Source: JAHJQZ01 sp963667595 (lineage in GTDB: Bacteria > Pseudomonadota > Alphaproteobacteria > Rhizobiales > Devosiaceae). From it: 64,000 bases of DNA. The stretch is from positions 1,302,001 to 1,366,000 of the forward strand of contig CAXXWD010000001.1 of NCBI GenBank assembly GCA_963667595.2, written 5' to 3'. This document shows, one piece after another, positions 45,715 to 56,153 of the stretch; within the stretch, counting starts at the first letter, position 1, and each line of letters begins with the position of its first letter. The notes below the pieces were generated by a model, which was not told the origin of the DNA, did not search any database, and saw only the letters and a program-made list of their open reading frames with translations. A program made the position numbers and the translations under genes.

Positions 45715-46521
45715 TCAGACGCCGAACGTCACCATGGCGGGAACGTGATCGGACGGCTTTTCGCCCCTGCCGCGCCAGGCACGGAGAATTGCGGCATCCG
45801 ACGAGCGCGCGGCAACATCGCTTGTTGCCCAGACATGGTCGAGGCGGCGGCCTTTGTCGGAGGCATCCCAGTCCCGGGCCCGATAAGACCACCAGGAATA
45901 AAGCTTTTCACTTGTCGGAATGTGCTTGCGGATGAGATCGGTCCAGGGCCGGCGAGCCAGCAGGTCGTTAAGGGCTTCGGTTTCGACCGGGGTGTGGGAA
46001 ACGACGCCGAGAAGCTGCTTGTGGCTCCATACGTCGTTTTCGTGCGGCGCGATGTTGAAATCGCCGACGATCACCTGTCCCGTCTCGAAGTCAGGGGTAT
46101 CGAACCAGTCCTTGAGTTCGGCCAGAAAATCGAGCTTGTGACGGAATTTCGGGTTGCTGTCCGGATCGGGAACGTCGCCGCCGGCCGGAATATAGAAGTC
46201 GTGCAAGGTAACCGGGCCGTTGCCGAAATCGGTCCTGACCGAGATGTGGCGCGAATCGGGAATGTTGCAGAACGTCCGGGTCATGGGCGTATCGAAGGGA
46301 CGGCGCGAAACGATGGCGACGCCGTGATAGCCTTTCTGGCCATTCACCGCCTGATAGGGGTAGCCGGCGGCCTTCAGTTCCTTTGCCGGAAACTGGTCGT
46401 TCTGGCACTTGATTTCCTGCAGGCAAAGGATATCGGGGCGCGTTTCGTTAAGGAATTCAACAACGAGATCGATGCGCAGGCGTACCGAGTTGATGTTCCA
46501 GGTGGCAAGTGTTGCCGGCAT
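45715..46521 (-). CDS. xthA: Exodeoxyribonuclease III
   Basis: XthA is an AP endonuclease and 3'-phosphatase of base-excision repair. 'ATWNINSVRLRIDLVVEFL' and 'ILCLQEIKCQND' contain the metal-binding Asn and Glu. 'VIVGDFNIAPHENDVW' and the C-terminal 'RLDHVWAT' and 'KPSDHVPAMVTF' complete the catalytic set. Length 268 is normal. It is convergent with the cyclic-nucleotide-binding gene. Confidence 0.96.
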   Translation of the reverse strand: MPATLATWNINSVRLRIDLVVEFLNETRPDILCLQEIKCQNDQFPAKELKAAGYPYQAVNGQKGYHGVAIVSRRPFDTPMTRTFCNIPDSRHISVRTDFGNGPVTLHDFYIPAGGDVPDPDSNPKFRHKLDFLAELKDWFDTPDFETGQVIVGDFNIAPHENDVWSHKQLLGVVSHTPVETEALNDLLARRPWTDLIRKHIPTSEKLYSWWSYRARDWDASDKGRRLDHVWATSDVAARSSDAAILRAWRGRGEKPSDHVPAMVTFGV

Positions 46522-46611
46522 CGTTTCGCTCCGAGATCGTGACGAGCCTTTATGCCGCCCGCGAACCGCATGGTCCAGCGGATCGTGAAGAAAAAAGCCG
46601 TGTGCCGGGAT

Positions 46612-47220
46612 TCAGTTGTCCATGAAGCGGTTGATGAAAAACAGCGAATCCGGCAGTTCGAGATCAATTTCGACATCGTAGATGGAAAAAGTCATTTCCG
46701 CCCCGCTCGGTTCGGTCAGCGTCCACTGCACCAGTTCCTTGGTCTGTTTGTCGAAGATCAGCGCCACCTGCACCGTACCGATCGGCGATTCGTCGGCCAG
46801 GGTGATCGAAATGTGCGTATCGGACATCACGACATCGATGATGTTGGCACTGAACAGGTTGATGTCGTCGGTGAGAAACTGCCTGAGAGGCACGCTGTCC
46901 TGCGGATAGGTCGAGACCGTTTTCTCCTCGCGATCGATAAGAAAGAACCCCTTGCCGACCGAAACGATCTGCTTGCGTGAGGGCGGGGCATAGCGGAAGG
47001 CAATCTTGTTGGGCCGTTCGAGAAAGAACAGTCCCGTCGAGCGGTTGCCCATGGCGTCGATCTGCAGGAACCGGCCGGCCATGGTGTGGATCGCGGTGTT
47101 GTGGGCGTTGATCTCCTGGATCAGCATCGCCTCTTCTTCCGTCAGCATGCGATCGAGTGCCAGGGCTGGTGTCGCCAGAAATCCCAGCGCAACAAAAAAG
47201 AGCACAGCGCGGCGAATCAT
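46612..47220 (-). CDS. lolA: LolA-like outer-membrane lipoprotein carrier protein
   Basis: A periplasmic protein of 202 residues expected to shuttle lipoproteins to the outer membrane. The signal peptide spans about residues 1-22 ('MIRRAVLFFVALGFLATPAL'). The mature part has 'IHTMAGRFLQIDAMGNRSTG' and 'FFLERPNKIAFRYAPPS', the LolA beta-half-barrel pattern. The ATG at 47220 with GGGACGG just upstream is preferred over an upstream in-frame start. It lies downstream of ftsK, as in many alphaproteobacteria. Confidence 0.88.
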   Translation of the reverse strand: MIRRAVLFFVALGFLATPALALDRMLTEEEAMLIQEINAHNTAIHTMAGRFLQIDAMGNRSTGLFFLERPNKIAFRYAPPSRKQIVSVGKGFFLIDREEKTVSTYPQDSVPLRQFLTDDINLFSANIIDVVMSDTHISITLADESPIGTVQVALIFDKQTKELVQWTLTEPSGAEMTFSIYDVEIDLELPDSLFFINRFMDN

Positions 47221-47295
47221 GAACCGTCCCTTTCCGTTCCGGACATGGAGTTTATTGAAGCCCGTCAAATGCGGCAGCAGCGAGATGACTGACTA

Positions 47296-47311
47296 TGTTT
47301 CACGTGAATCG
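47296..47311. other. parS-like centromere site F
   Basis: TGTTTCACGTGAATCG matches the consensus at 14 of 16 positions. It is intergenic, between ftsK and the lolA-like gene, about 17 kb right of the probable origin. Confidence 0.8.
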
Positions 47312-47343
47312 CGCCGTGTCGAGCTGGCGCGCCACATGCCGTT

Positions 47344-49872
<2,529 letters not shown>

Positions 49873-49928
49873 CAGAAACGGCCGGACTCGGTTACAAAAA
49901 TACGCGCCCCAAGACTAGCGGGACGTGG

Positions 49929-49944
49929 TTAATCCGAGACTAAC
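49929..49944 (-). promoter_or_regulatory. CtrA-type site upstream of ftsK
   Basis: On the ftsK strand this reads TTAG (49944-49941 after the first G) - N7 - TTAA with one mismatch from TTAA-N7-TTAA; on the plus strand it is TTAA-N7-CTAAC. It lies 57 bases before the ftsK start. Confidence 0.45.
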
Positions 49945-49968
49945 CGATTGGAACGAATGCCCCCGGCG

Positions 49969-50000
49969 AAAAAAGTCCCGGCGGCATGGGCCGTCGGGAC
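49969..50000 (-). terminator. Intrinsic terminator of amtB
   Basis: On the minus strand a 10-base GC-rich stem with one mismatch (GTCCCGACGG/CCGCCGGGAC, six-base loop) is followed by six T residues. It lies about 40 bases after the amtB stop. Confidence 0.75.
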
Positions 50001-50041
50001 GGTTTGAAAGATGGCGGAAAGCCGGTTTCCGCTCCGTGAGA

Positions 50042-51376
50042 TCAGTCGGCGACACGTTCGCCGTGCAGCGAAAGGTCGAGACCTTCCTCTTCCTGGGCAT
50101 CGGACACCCGGAGGCCGACCAGCGCCTTGACCACCATCAGGATGATGAAGGACCCAACGACTGTCCAGGCGATCGTGGCGACCACGCCGTAGAGCTGGGT
50201 GAGGAACTGCGCGAAGCTGCCGGAAACGCCGCCGATGGCGGGATCGGCAAAAAGGCCGGTCAGCAGCGCGCCGACCAGGCCACCAATACCATGCACGCCG
50301 AAGGCATCGAGACTATCGTCATAGCCGAGCATTTTCTTGAGATGAGCGGCCGCGTAGTAGCAGACCAGACCGGAAACGATGCCGATAATGAAGGCCCCGG
50401 TCGGGTTGACGAAGCCGGAGGCCGGCGTCACCGCGACCAGACCGGCAACGGCGCCGGAGATGATGCCGAGAACGCTCGGACGCTTGTTGATCATCCATTC
50501 CACGAACATCCAGGAAAGCGCCGCGGCAGCCGTGGCGACCTGGGTGTTGATCATGGCCGCGCCGGCAAGACCGCCGGCCGAAAGCGCCGAACCGGCGTTG
50601 AAGCCGAACCAGCCGACCCACAGCAAGGATGCACCGGTTACCGACCAGGTCAGATTGTGCGGGGCCATGTTGATCGCCCCGTAACCCTTGCGGGCCCCGA
50701 GAACGAGCGCCGCGACCAGACCGGCGAAACCGGCATTGATATGAACAACGGTGCCGCCGGCGAAATCGAGCACGCCGAGTTCGCTGAGCCAGCCGCCGCC
50801 CCAGACCCAGTGGGCCACCGGCGCATAGACGACGAGCGACCACAGACCCGTGAACAACAAAACGGCCGAGAATTTCATGCGTTCCGCGAAGGCGCCAGCG
50901 ATCAGGGCCGGCGTGATGATGGCGAAGGTCATCTGGAACATCGAGAAGACGAATTCGGGGATGGTTCCGGAAACGCTGTCGGTGCCGACACCATTGTGCA
51001 TGAAGGCCGAAAACCCGCCCATGAAGGCGTTGAGGCTGCCACCGTTGGTGAAGGCGATGGAGTAGCCGACGACGAACCAGATGATCGTCATCAGGCAGGT
51101 AATGGCAAAGGTTTGCATGATCGTCGACAAGACGTTCTTCTTGCGCACCATGCCGCCATAAAACAGGGCCACGCCCGGAATGGTCATCAGCAGGACAAGA
51201 ACCGTGGATACGAGCATCCAGGCGGTGTCGCCGCTATCGATGGCGGGAACGGCGGCTGCAACGCTTTCGACGGTTTCGACAACGGTCTCGGTTGCGTCCT
51301 GGGCCAAAGCAGGTACAGCCTGAAAAACGGCCAGAGCAGCGCCCAAGCCGGCAAGGCCGGTTTTTACCAAAGTCAT
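50042..51376 (-). CDS. amtB: Ammonium transporter (Amt family), copy 1
   Basis: A trimeric inner-membrane ammonium channel. The ATG at 51376 gives a cleavable signal sequence ('AVFQAVPALAQ', residues about 15-25), then eleven expected membrane segments. Signature stretches are 'PGVALFYGGMVRKKNVLS' and 'DFAGGTVVHINAGFAGLV', and the pore histidines are in 'FGVHGIGGLVGALLTG'. The total is 444 residues. It lies 20 bases after a PII gene, the standard glnK-amtB pair in which PII blocks the channel when nitrogen is sufficient. Confidence 0.96.
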   Translation of the reverse strand: MTLVKTGLAGLGAALAVFQAVPALAQDATETVVETVESVAAAVPAIDSGDTAWMLVSTVLVLLMTIPGVALFYGGMVRKKNVLSTIMQTFAITCLMTIIWFVVGYSIAFTNGGSLNAFMGGFSAFMHNGVGTDSVSGTIPEFVFSMFQMTFAIITPALIAGAFAERMKFSAVLLFTGLWSLVVYAPVAHWVWGGGWLSELGVLDFAGGTVVHINAGFAGLVAALVLGARKGYGAINMAPHNLTWSVTGASLLWVGWFGFNAGSALSAGGLAGAAMINTQVATAAAALSWMFVEWMINKRPSVLGIISGAVAGLVAVTPASGFVNPTGAFIIGIVSGLVCYYAAAHLKKMLGYDDSLDAFGVHGIGGLVGALLTGLFADPAIGGVSGSFAQFLTQLYGVVATIAWTVVGSFIILMVVKALVGLRVSDAQEEEGLDLSLHGERVAD

Positions 51377-51396
51377 TGTGTCCTCCCGAAGATCGA

Positions 51397-51735
51397 TCAG
51401 AGCGCGGCGGAATCTGTTTCGCCGGTGCGGATACGAAGAGCCTGCTCGAGATTGAGCGTGAAAATCTTGCCGTCGCCGATTTTCCCCGTCGTTGCCGCTT
51501 CGCGTATCGCGGCGATCACGGCATCGGTCTGGTTGTCCTCGATGGCGATTTCGAGCTTCAGCTTGGGCAGGAAATGAACCTCGTATTCGGCCCCGCGATA
51601 GATCTCCGAATGCCCCTTCTGCCGCCCGAAGCCCTTGACCTCGGTGACGGTCATGCCATGGACATTCAAGGCGTTGAGAGCCTCGCGGACAGTGTCCAGC
51701 CGCGATGGCTTGATAATGGCGATGATGAGTTTCAT
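51397..51735 (-). CDS. glnK: PII nitrogen regulatory protein, copy 1
   Basis: A 112-residue trimeric signal protein that senses 2-oxoglutarate and ATP/ADP. The T-loop 'KGHSEIYRGAEYEV' contains the uridylylation tyrosine 51, and 'GKIGDGKIFTLNLEQALRIR' is the C-terminal signature. It is the first gene of a PII-amtB pair. A good sigma-54 promoter motif lies about 175 bases upstream, consistent with induction under nitrogen limitation. Confidence 0.95.
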   Translation of the reverse strand: MKLIIAIIKPSRLDTVREALNALNVHGMTVTEVKGFGRQKGHSEIYRGAEYEVHFLPKLKLEIAIEDNQTDAVIAAIREAATTGKIGDGKIFTLNLEQALRIRTGETDSAAL

Positions 51736-51908
51736 GGTGTCGTACTTTCCTCCTCTTTACCGGATCGCGTTTATCTCCGGCGAATCCCTCTAGTTTTATG
51801 AGGGACTTATAGCTCAAGACTATTACGCGGTGGCTCTTTTCCGACAAGGTACGACTTGTCGCTGCTCTGTGCGTTCGCGGAAAAACTCCTCATCCGGGCG
51901 ATATTCAG

Positions 51909-51924
51909 TGCAATGAAAGGACCA
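51909..51924 (-). promoter_or_regulatory. Predicted sigma-54 promoter of PII-amtB pair 1
   Basis: On the minus strand TGGTCC-N5-TTGCA keeps the -24 GG and -12 GC at the correct distance (consensus TGGCAC-N5-TTGCA). The transcript leader to the PII start would be about 160 bases. The region 51736-52237 otherwise holds the terminator at 52049 and a palindrome GTGATTCG-C-CGAATCAC at 51986, with no gene. Confidence 0.6.
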
Positions 51925-52048
51925 AGTCGGCTGAAAAACATCGTAAAAGATAATGTCATCGGCCCGGCGGACCGGAAAAAAGGGTGTGATTCGCCGAATC
52001 ACCGAAGGGCCTTGCTGCGCGGTTCCGCCTGAACGTGGCGTATTCGGG

Positions 52049-52079
52049 AAAAAAAAGAGCCGCCCCGAACTGGGGCGGC
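52049..52079 (-). terminator. Intrinsic terminator of amt copy 2
   Basis: On the minus strand GCCGCCCC-AGTTC-GGGGCGGC forms a perfect 8-base stem, then CT and a run of eight T residues. It lies about 160 bases after the second amt stop. Confidence 0.85.
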
Positions 52080-52237
52080 CAAGGCCGACGAAGGGAGGTT
52101 CTGTCGGAAGGGGTATGCGGCCCTTCGGGCTTTCGTTGATTTCCCCACGCCTGTCACGAAAGCGAAAGGACCGCATGCCGTATCCGGCAGGAGGCAGCCC
52201 GGGTGATCCCGGACCGCCGAGAGGCAAGGAGCCGGAT

Positions 52238-53563
52238 CTAGAACTCCGGATAGGCTTCGACGCCGACTTCCGTCTTGTCGAGACCGAGGGTTTCTTCCTC
52301 CTCCGAAGCACGAATGCCGATCGTGTACTTCATGGCCAGCCAGACGATGGACGAAACGACGAGCGTGAAGACCGCAACCGCGACGATACCGATGAGCTGG
52401 GTTCCATAGCTCGTGTTCGGGTTGGAGAACGGAACGATGAATGTGCCCCAGATGCCGGAAAGAAGGTGAACCGGGATGGCGCCGACGACATCGTCGATCT
52501 TGAGCTTGTCGAGCATCGGCACGGCGAAGACGACGATGACACCACCGATGGCACCGACGAAGATGGCGACCAGCGGAGACGGGAACAGCGGTTCGGCCGT
52601 GATGGACACCAGACCGGCCAGGGCGCCGTTGAGCACCATGGTGACGTCGACCTTCTTGTAAAGAATCTGGGTCAGGATCATGACCGCAACCACACCGGCG
52701 GCGGCGGCAAGATTGGTGTTCATGAAGATGCGGGAGATGGCGGAAGCGTTCTCGAAGCCGTCAAGAGCCAGCTGCGAACCGCCGTTGAACCCGAACCAGC
52801 CGAGCCACAGGATGAAGGTACCGAGGGTCGCGAGCGGGATCGAGGACCCCGGCATCGGGGTGACCGAACCATCGGTGTTGTACTTGCCCTTGCGCGCGCC
52901 GAGGATGAGGGCGCCCGAAAGCGCGGCCCAGCCGCCCACGGAGTGAACCAGCGTCGAACCGGCGAAATCGGAGAAGCCGAGCTGGCTCAGCCAGCCGCCG
53001 CCCCACTGCCAGGAACCGGTGATCGGGTACATGAAACCGGTCAGAATGACGGTGAAGATCATGAACGGCCAGAACCTGATGCGTTCGGCGACGGTGCCCG
53101 AGACCACCGAGGCGGCAGTGGCGCAGAACACCATCTGGAAGAACCAGTCGGAGGCCTCCGCATAATCGCCGCTCATTTCGGCCGAGGGGTCGGGAATGAT
53201 CTTGGGAACGGGAACACCGAACCAGCCGCCGTTATCGGCAACGTTCATGTACATCAGGTTGTAGCCGACGACCCAGAACAGCAGTCCGGCGACGGAATAA
53301 AGCGTGATGTTCTTCATCGACTGCATGGCCACGTTCTTGCGACGAACGAGACCGGCCTCGAGCATGGCAAAACCGGCGGCCATCCACATGACCAGAAAGC
53401 CGGTGACCAGGAACGAAAAGGTATTGAAAGTAAAGGCAATGGCTGCGGGGTCGGCAATCGCGACGTCCTCGACGGGAGCATCCTGGCCGAAGGCCGGCAG
53501 GGCCATGACAAGCGAGGCGATAAGCGCCGTGCCTGCAACCCGGGAAAGCTTGAAGTTTTTCAT
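52238..53563 (-). CDS. Ammonium transporter (Amt family), copy 2
   Basis: A 441-residue ammonium channel, paralogous to the gene at 50042. The ATG at 53563 gives a signal sequence ending near 'LVMALPAFGQ'. 'AAGFAMLEAGLVRRKNVAMQ' is the Amt signature and 'DFAGSTLVHSVGGWAALSGA' follows. The second pore histidine is in 'VGAIPVHLLSGIWGTFIVP'. It is not a recent duplicate, since it differs clearly from copy 1 throughout. It is 28 bases after its own PII gene. Confidence 0.95.
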   Translation of the reverse strand: MKNFKLSRVAGTALIASLVMALPAFGQDAPVEDVAIADPAAIAFTFNTFSFLVTGFLVMWMAAGFAMLEAGLVRRKNVAMQSMKNITLYSVAGLLFWVVGYNLMYMNVADNGGWFGVPVPKIIPDPSAEMSGDYAEASDWFFQMVFCATAASVVSGTVAERIRFWPFMIFTVILTGFMYPITGSWQWGGGWLSQLGFSDFAGSTLVHSVGGWAALSGALILGARKGKYNTDGSVTPMPGSSIPLATLGTFILWLGWFGFNGGSQLALDGFENASAISRIFMNTNLAAAAGVVAVMILTQILYKKVDVTMVLNGALAGLVSITAEPLFPSPLVAIFVGAIGGVIVVFAVPMLDKLKIDDVVGAIPVHLLSGIWGTFIVPFSNPNTSYGTQLIGIVAVAVFTLVVSSIVWLAMKYTIGIRASEEEETLGLDKTEVGVEAYPEF

Positions 53564-53591
53564 TGTTTTTCTCCAGTATGTGTCAGGCAGT

Positions 53592-53930
53592 TCAGAGCGC
53601 TGCCGAACCGGTCTCGCCGGTGCGGATACGGGTCGCCTGCTCGATATCGAGAACGAAAATCTTGCCGTCGCCGATCTTTCCGGTCGTCGCGGCCTCACGG
53701 ATGGCGGCGACCACCGGCTCCGCCTGAGCATCGTCAACGGCGATTTCGAGCTTCAGCTTGGGCAGAAAATGAACTTCGTATTCGGCCCCGCGATAAATCT
53801 CCGAGTGGCCTTTCTGACGCCCAAAACCCTTGACTTCGGTCACGGTCATGCCGTGGACGTCCAGCGCGTTCAGCGCCTCACGGACGTGCTCCAGCCGTGA
53901 TGGCTTGATGATGGCAGTCACGAATTTCAT
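53592..53930 (-). CDS. PII nitrogen regulatory protein, copy 2
   Basis: A 112-residue PII protein nearly the same as copy 1 in the T-loop ('KGHSEIYRGAEYEVHFLPKL') and C terminus ('RIRTGETGSAAL'). It is paired with the second amt gene. Close likeness to copy 1, contrasted with the divergent amt genes, suggests either gene conversion or strong constraint on PII. Upstream (53931-54255, 325 bases) no gene is seen, only an imperfect sigma-54-like motif. Confidence 0.95.
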   Translation of the reverse strand: MKFVTAIIKPSRLEHVREALNALDVHGMTVTEVKGFGRQKGHSEIYRGAEYEVHFLPKLKLEIAVDDAQAEPVVAAIREAATTGKIGDGKIFVLDIEQATRIRTGETGSAAL

Positions 53931-53992
53931 GACACAATTTCCTTTTTTCTCTCAGATGGGCATTGGCATTGATCCGGCCCACCCCGTTCGCT

Positions 53993-54008
53993 CTCAATCT
54001 GTGTGCCA
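53993..54008 (-). promoter_or_regulatory. Imperfect sigma-54-like promoter of PII copy 2
   Basis: On the minus strand TGGCAC-N5-TTGAG. The -24 box is perfect, but the -12 GC is GA. The same form recurs upstream of PII copy 3. Confidence 0.35.
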
Positions 54009-54255
54009 AGTTTTTGACAAAATAAAACCGTATAGAATCAACAACTTAGAAAGGGTGTCTCCGTCTCGCATGGAATCCGATGTATGAAATGCCAGTTTCT
54101 TGTGCAGGCGTTCTTTTGAGTGGTCAGTTTTTAGGCAGTCGTGGAAATCAGTCTTCAGTCGGGCGGCAAGCGCCTTTAAACGCGTGGTTTGGATGCGCGT
54201 TTTCGACAGAATCGATGTCTTTCCCCGATCCAATGCATTGCGACCGGCTCCGGTG

Positions 54256-54594
54256 CTAAAGGGCTTCTTCGCCGGTTTCGCCGGTGCGGATGCGAATGAC
54301 GTCGCCAAGAGACATGATGAAGATCTTGCCATCGCCGATGCGGCCGGTCTGGGCGCCGTCACGGATGGCGGCGCAAATCGCATCCACCTGCGTGTCGTCT
54401 GCGGCGATTTCCAGTTTGAGCTTGGGCAGAAAATGCACCGCGTATTCGGTGCCGCGATAGATTTCGGAATGGCCTTTCTGACGACCGTATCCCTTGACTT
54501 CCGTCACGGTTATGCCGTGCACATCGAGCGCGTTGAGCGCCTGACGCACGTCTTCCAGTCGCGACGGCTTGATGATTGCAACCACGTATTTCAT
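54256..54594 (-). CDS. PII nitrogen regulatory protein, copy 3
   Basis: A third PII protein of 112 residues, starting 'MKYVVAIIKPSRLEDVRQAL', with T-loop 'KGHSEIYRGTEYAVHFLPKL' that keeps the modifiable tyrosine. It differs from copies 1 and 2 at more positions (for example GTEYAV and SLGDVIRIRTGETGEEAL) and has no amt partner immediately downstream. It may be the glnB-like general sensor or a third GlnK; the sequence alone does not decide. Confidence 0.93.
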   Translation of the reverse strand: MKYVVAIIKPSRLEDVRQALNALDVHGITVTEVKGYGRQKGHSEIYRGTEYAVHFLPKLKLEIAADDTQVDAICAAIRDGAQTGRIGDGKIFIMSLGDVIRIRTGETGEEAL

Positions 54595-54637
54595 AAGCTG
54601 TCCTTTCCTGCCTCGATGGTGTGGATGAGCCTCGACA

Positions 54638-54653
54638 CTCAAGCGGCGTGCCA
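54638..54653 (-). promoter_or_regulatory. Imperfect sigma-54-like promoter of PII copy 3
   Basis: On the minus strand TGGCAC-N5-TTGAG, the same variant as at 53993, about 45-60 bases before the PII start. Confidence 0.35.
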
Positions 54654-54874
54654 AAGCGTGTGTCGTTTGCCTAAGAGCTTGAAATTCCGATATCTTCGGA
54701 AGGCGCCAACAGGGGCGGTAGCGCAGGACAGCGGAGAAGCATTCAAAAGGATGCACAGTTCGTGATCATCTGCCGACAAGCTAGGCGCGCCTCAAACACC
54801 AGTGAACGCCTTGAACGGCGGGCCGGGCGATGCCACAAGCTGGCGTCCACCCGGAGATGGCGGAAGTCGAGAAA

Positions 54875-56101
54875 ATGACGAAAAACGCGGAACGCGACTA
54901 TGACGTGATCATCGTTGGCGGCGGTCCGGTCGGGCTGACGCTGGCGGCGAGTCTTTTGCGCTATCAGCCCGAACTTATGATCGCCGTACTCGACAGAAGG
55001 CCTTTTACCGTACCTGTCGATGCACGGGCATCGGCGCTGGCGGCAGGCGTTCGCCGGGTGCTCGAAGCGCTCGATCTTTGGCAGGGGCTGGAGGCGGAAG
55101 CTGCGCCGATCCGGCACATGCGCATCACCGATTCGGGCCGGAACGATCTGGCGCGTCCTTTGTTTCTCAGTTTTGACGGCGATGTCGCGCCGGGCCAGCC
55201 CTATGCGCACATGGTGCCCAACACGGCCCTGATACGGGTCCTGCTCGACCGGCTCGCCGATAAGGTCGACCTCATGGGGCCGGCCGAGGTGACCGCGTTC
55301 TCCGGCGATGGCGGGCGCGGCCGGCTCGATCTTGCCGACGGCACGCGCCTTTCGGCTCCCCTGATCGTTGCCGCCGACGGCGCACGCTCGTTCCTGCGCC
55401 AGACGGCGGGCATTTTGACCATCGGACACGATTACGGCCAATCCGGTCTGGTCACCACCATTGCCCATGAACGCGACCACGCGGAAACGGCCTGGGAACA
55501 TTTCCGGCCGGCCGGACCCTTTGCCAGCCTGCCGCTGCCGGGGCGTCGGTCGTCTCTGGTTTTTACCGAAAGGACGGCGGAAGCCGAGCGGCTGCGCACG
55601 CTGCCGCCTGAAGAGCTGGCCGGGGTGATCGAATCCGTCATGGGCTCGGTCCTTGGAAAGGTCGACATCCTGGAAGGGGTTCAGGTCTTTCCGCTGCGTC
55701 TGCAGATCGCCCGGACCTTTGACGCGCCGCGTCTGGTGCTTGTCGGGGATGCCGCCCACGTGGTGCATCCGATCGCCGGCCAGGGGCTCAATCTCGGGCT
55801 CAAGGATGTGGCGGCCCTGACCGAACTGGTCATCGAGGCCGTTCGTCTGGGCCGCGATCACGGCGCGGCTGACGTTCTGGCCGCCTATACCGCATGGCGG
55901 CGTTTCGATACGGCGCTGATGGCCATGGCGACCGACAGCCTCAACCGGCTGTTTTCAAACGACGTGGCGGCGCTGAGGGCGACGCGCGATTTCGGCGTCG
56001 GCCTTGTCGACCGCTTGCCGGTTGTCAAATCCGCGCTGATCCGCCATGCCGCCGCGATCGGCGGAAACGAACCGCGCCTGATGCGTGGTCTTGGTCTCTG
56101 A
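54875..56101 (+). CDS. UbiH/COQ6-family FAD monooxygenase (ubiquinone synthesis)
   Basis: A flavin-dependent aromatic hydroxylase of 408 residues. The FAD loop 'VIIVGGGPVGLTLAASLL' is at the N terminus. 'LIVAADGARSFLRQTAGI' and 'LVLVGDAAHVVHPIAGQG' with 'LNLGLKDVAALTELV' are the second and third FAD/family motifs. It should hydroxylate the ubiquinone ring, but which position (UbiH, UbiF, UbiM or UbiL type) cannot be told. The ATG at 54875 with GGAAG 8 bases upstream is preferred to 54830 or 54857. It is divergent from PII copy 3. Confidence 0.9.
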   Translation: MTKNAERDYDVIIVGGGPVGLTLAASLLRYQPELMIAVLDRRPFTVPVDARASALAAGVRRVLEALDLWQGLEAEAAPIRHMRITDSGRNDLARPLFLSFDGDVAPGQPYAHMVPNTALIRVLLDRLADKVDLMGPAEVTAFSGDGGRGRLDLADGTRLSAPLIVAADGARSFLRQTAGILTIGHDYGQSGLVTTIAHERDHAETAWEHFRPAGPFASLPLPGRRSSLVFTERTAEAERLRTLPPEELAGVIESVMGSVLGKVDILEGVQVFPLRLQIARTFDAPRLVLVGDAAHVVHPIAGQGLNLGLKDVAALTELVIEAVRLGRDHGAADVLAAYTAWRRFDTALMAMATDSLNRLFSNDVAALRATRDFGVGLVDRLPVVKSALIRHAAAIGGNEPRLMRGLGL

Positions 56102-56153
56102 CCGGATTCGAAAGGGTCAGGAAAAGCGACGCCCGGCTTTCCTCAAAAGCGCT

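Noticed and set aside
51953..53833. A 626-codon plus-strand frame opposite the second amt gene
   Set aside because: Antisense to a clear Amt gene; low-complexity Asp/Gly/His-rich sequence and no plausible start.
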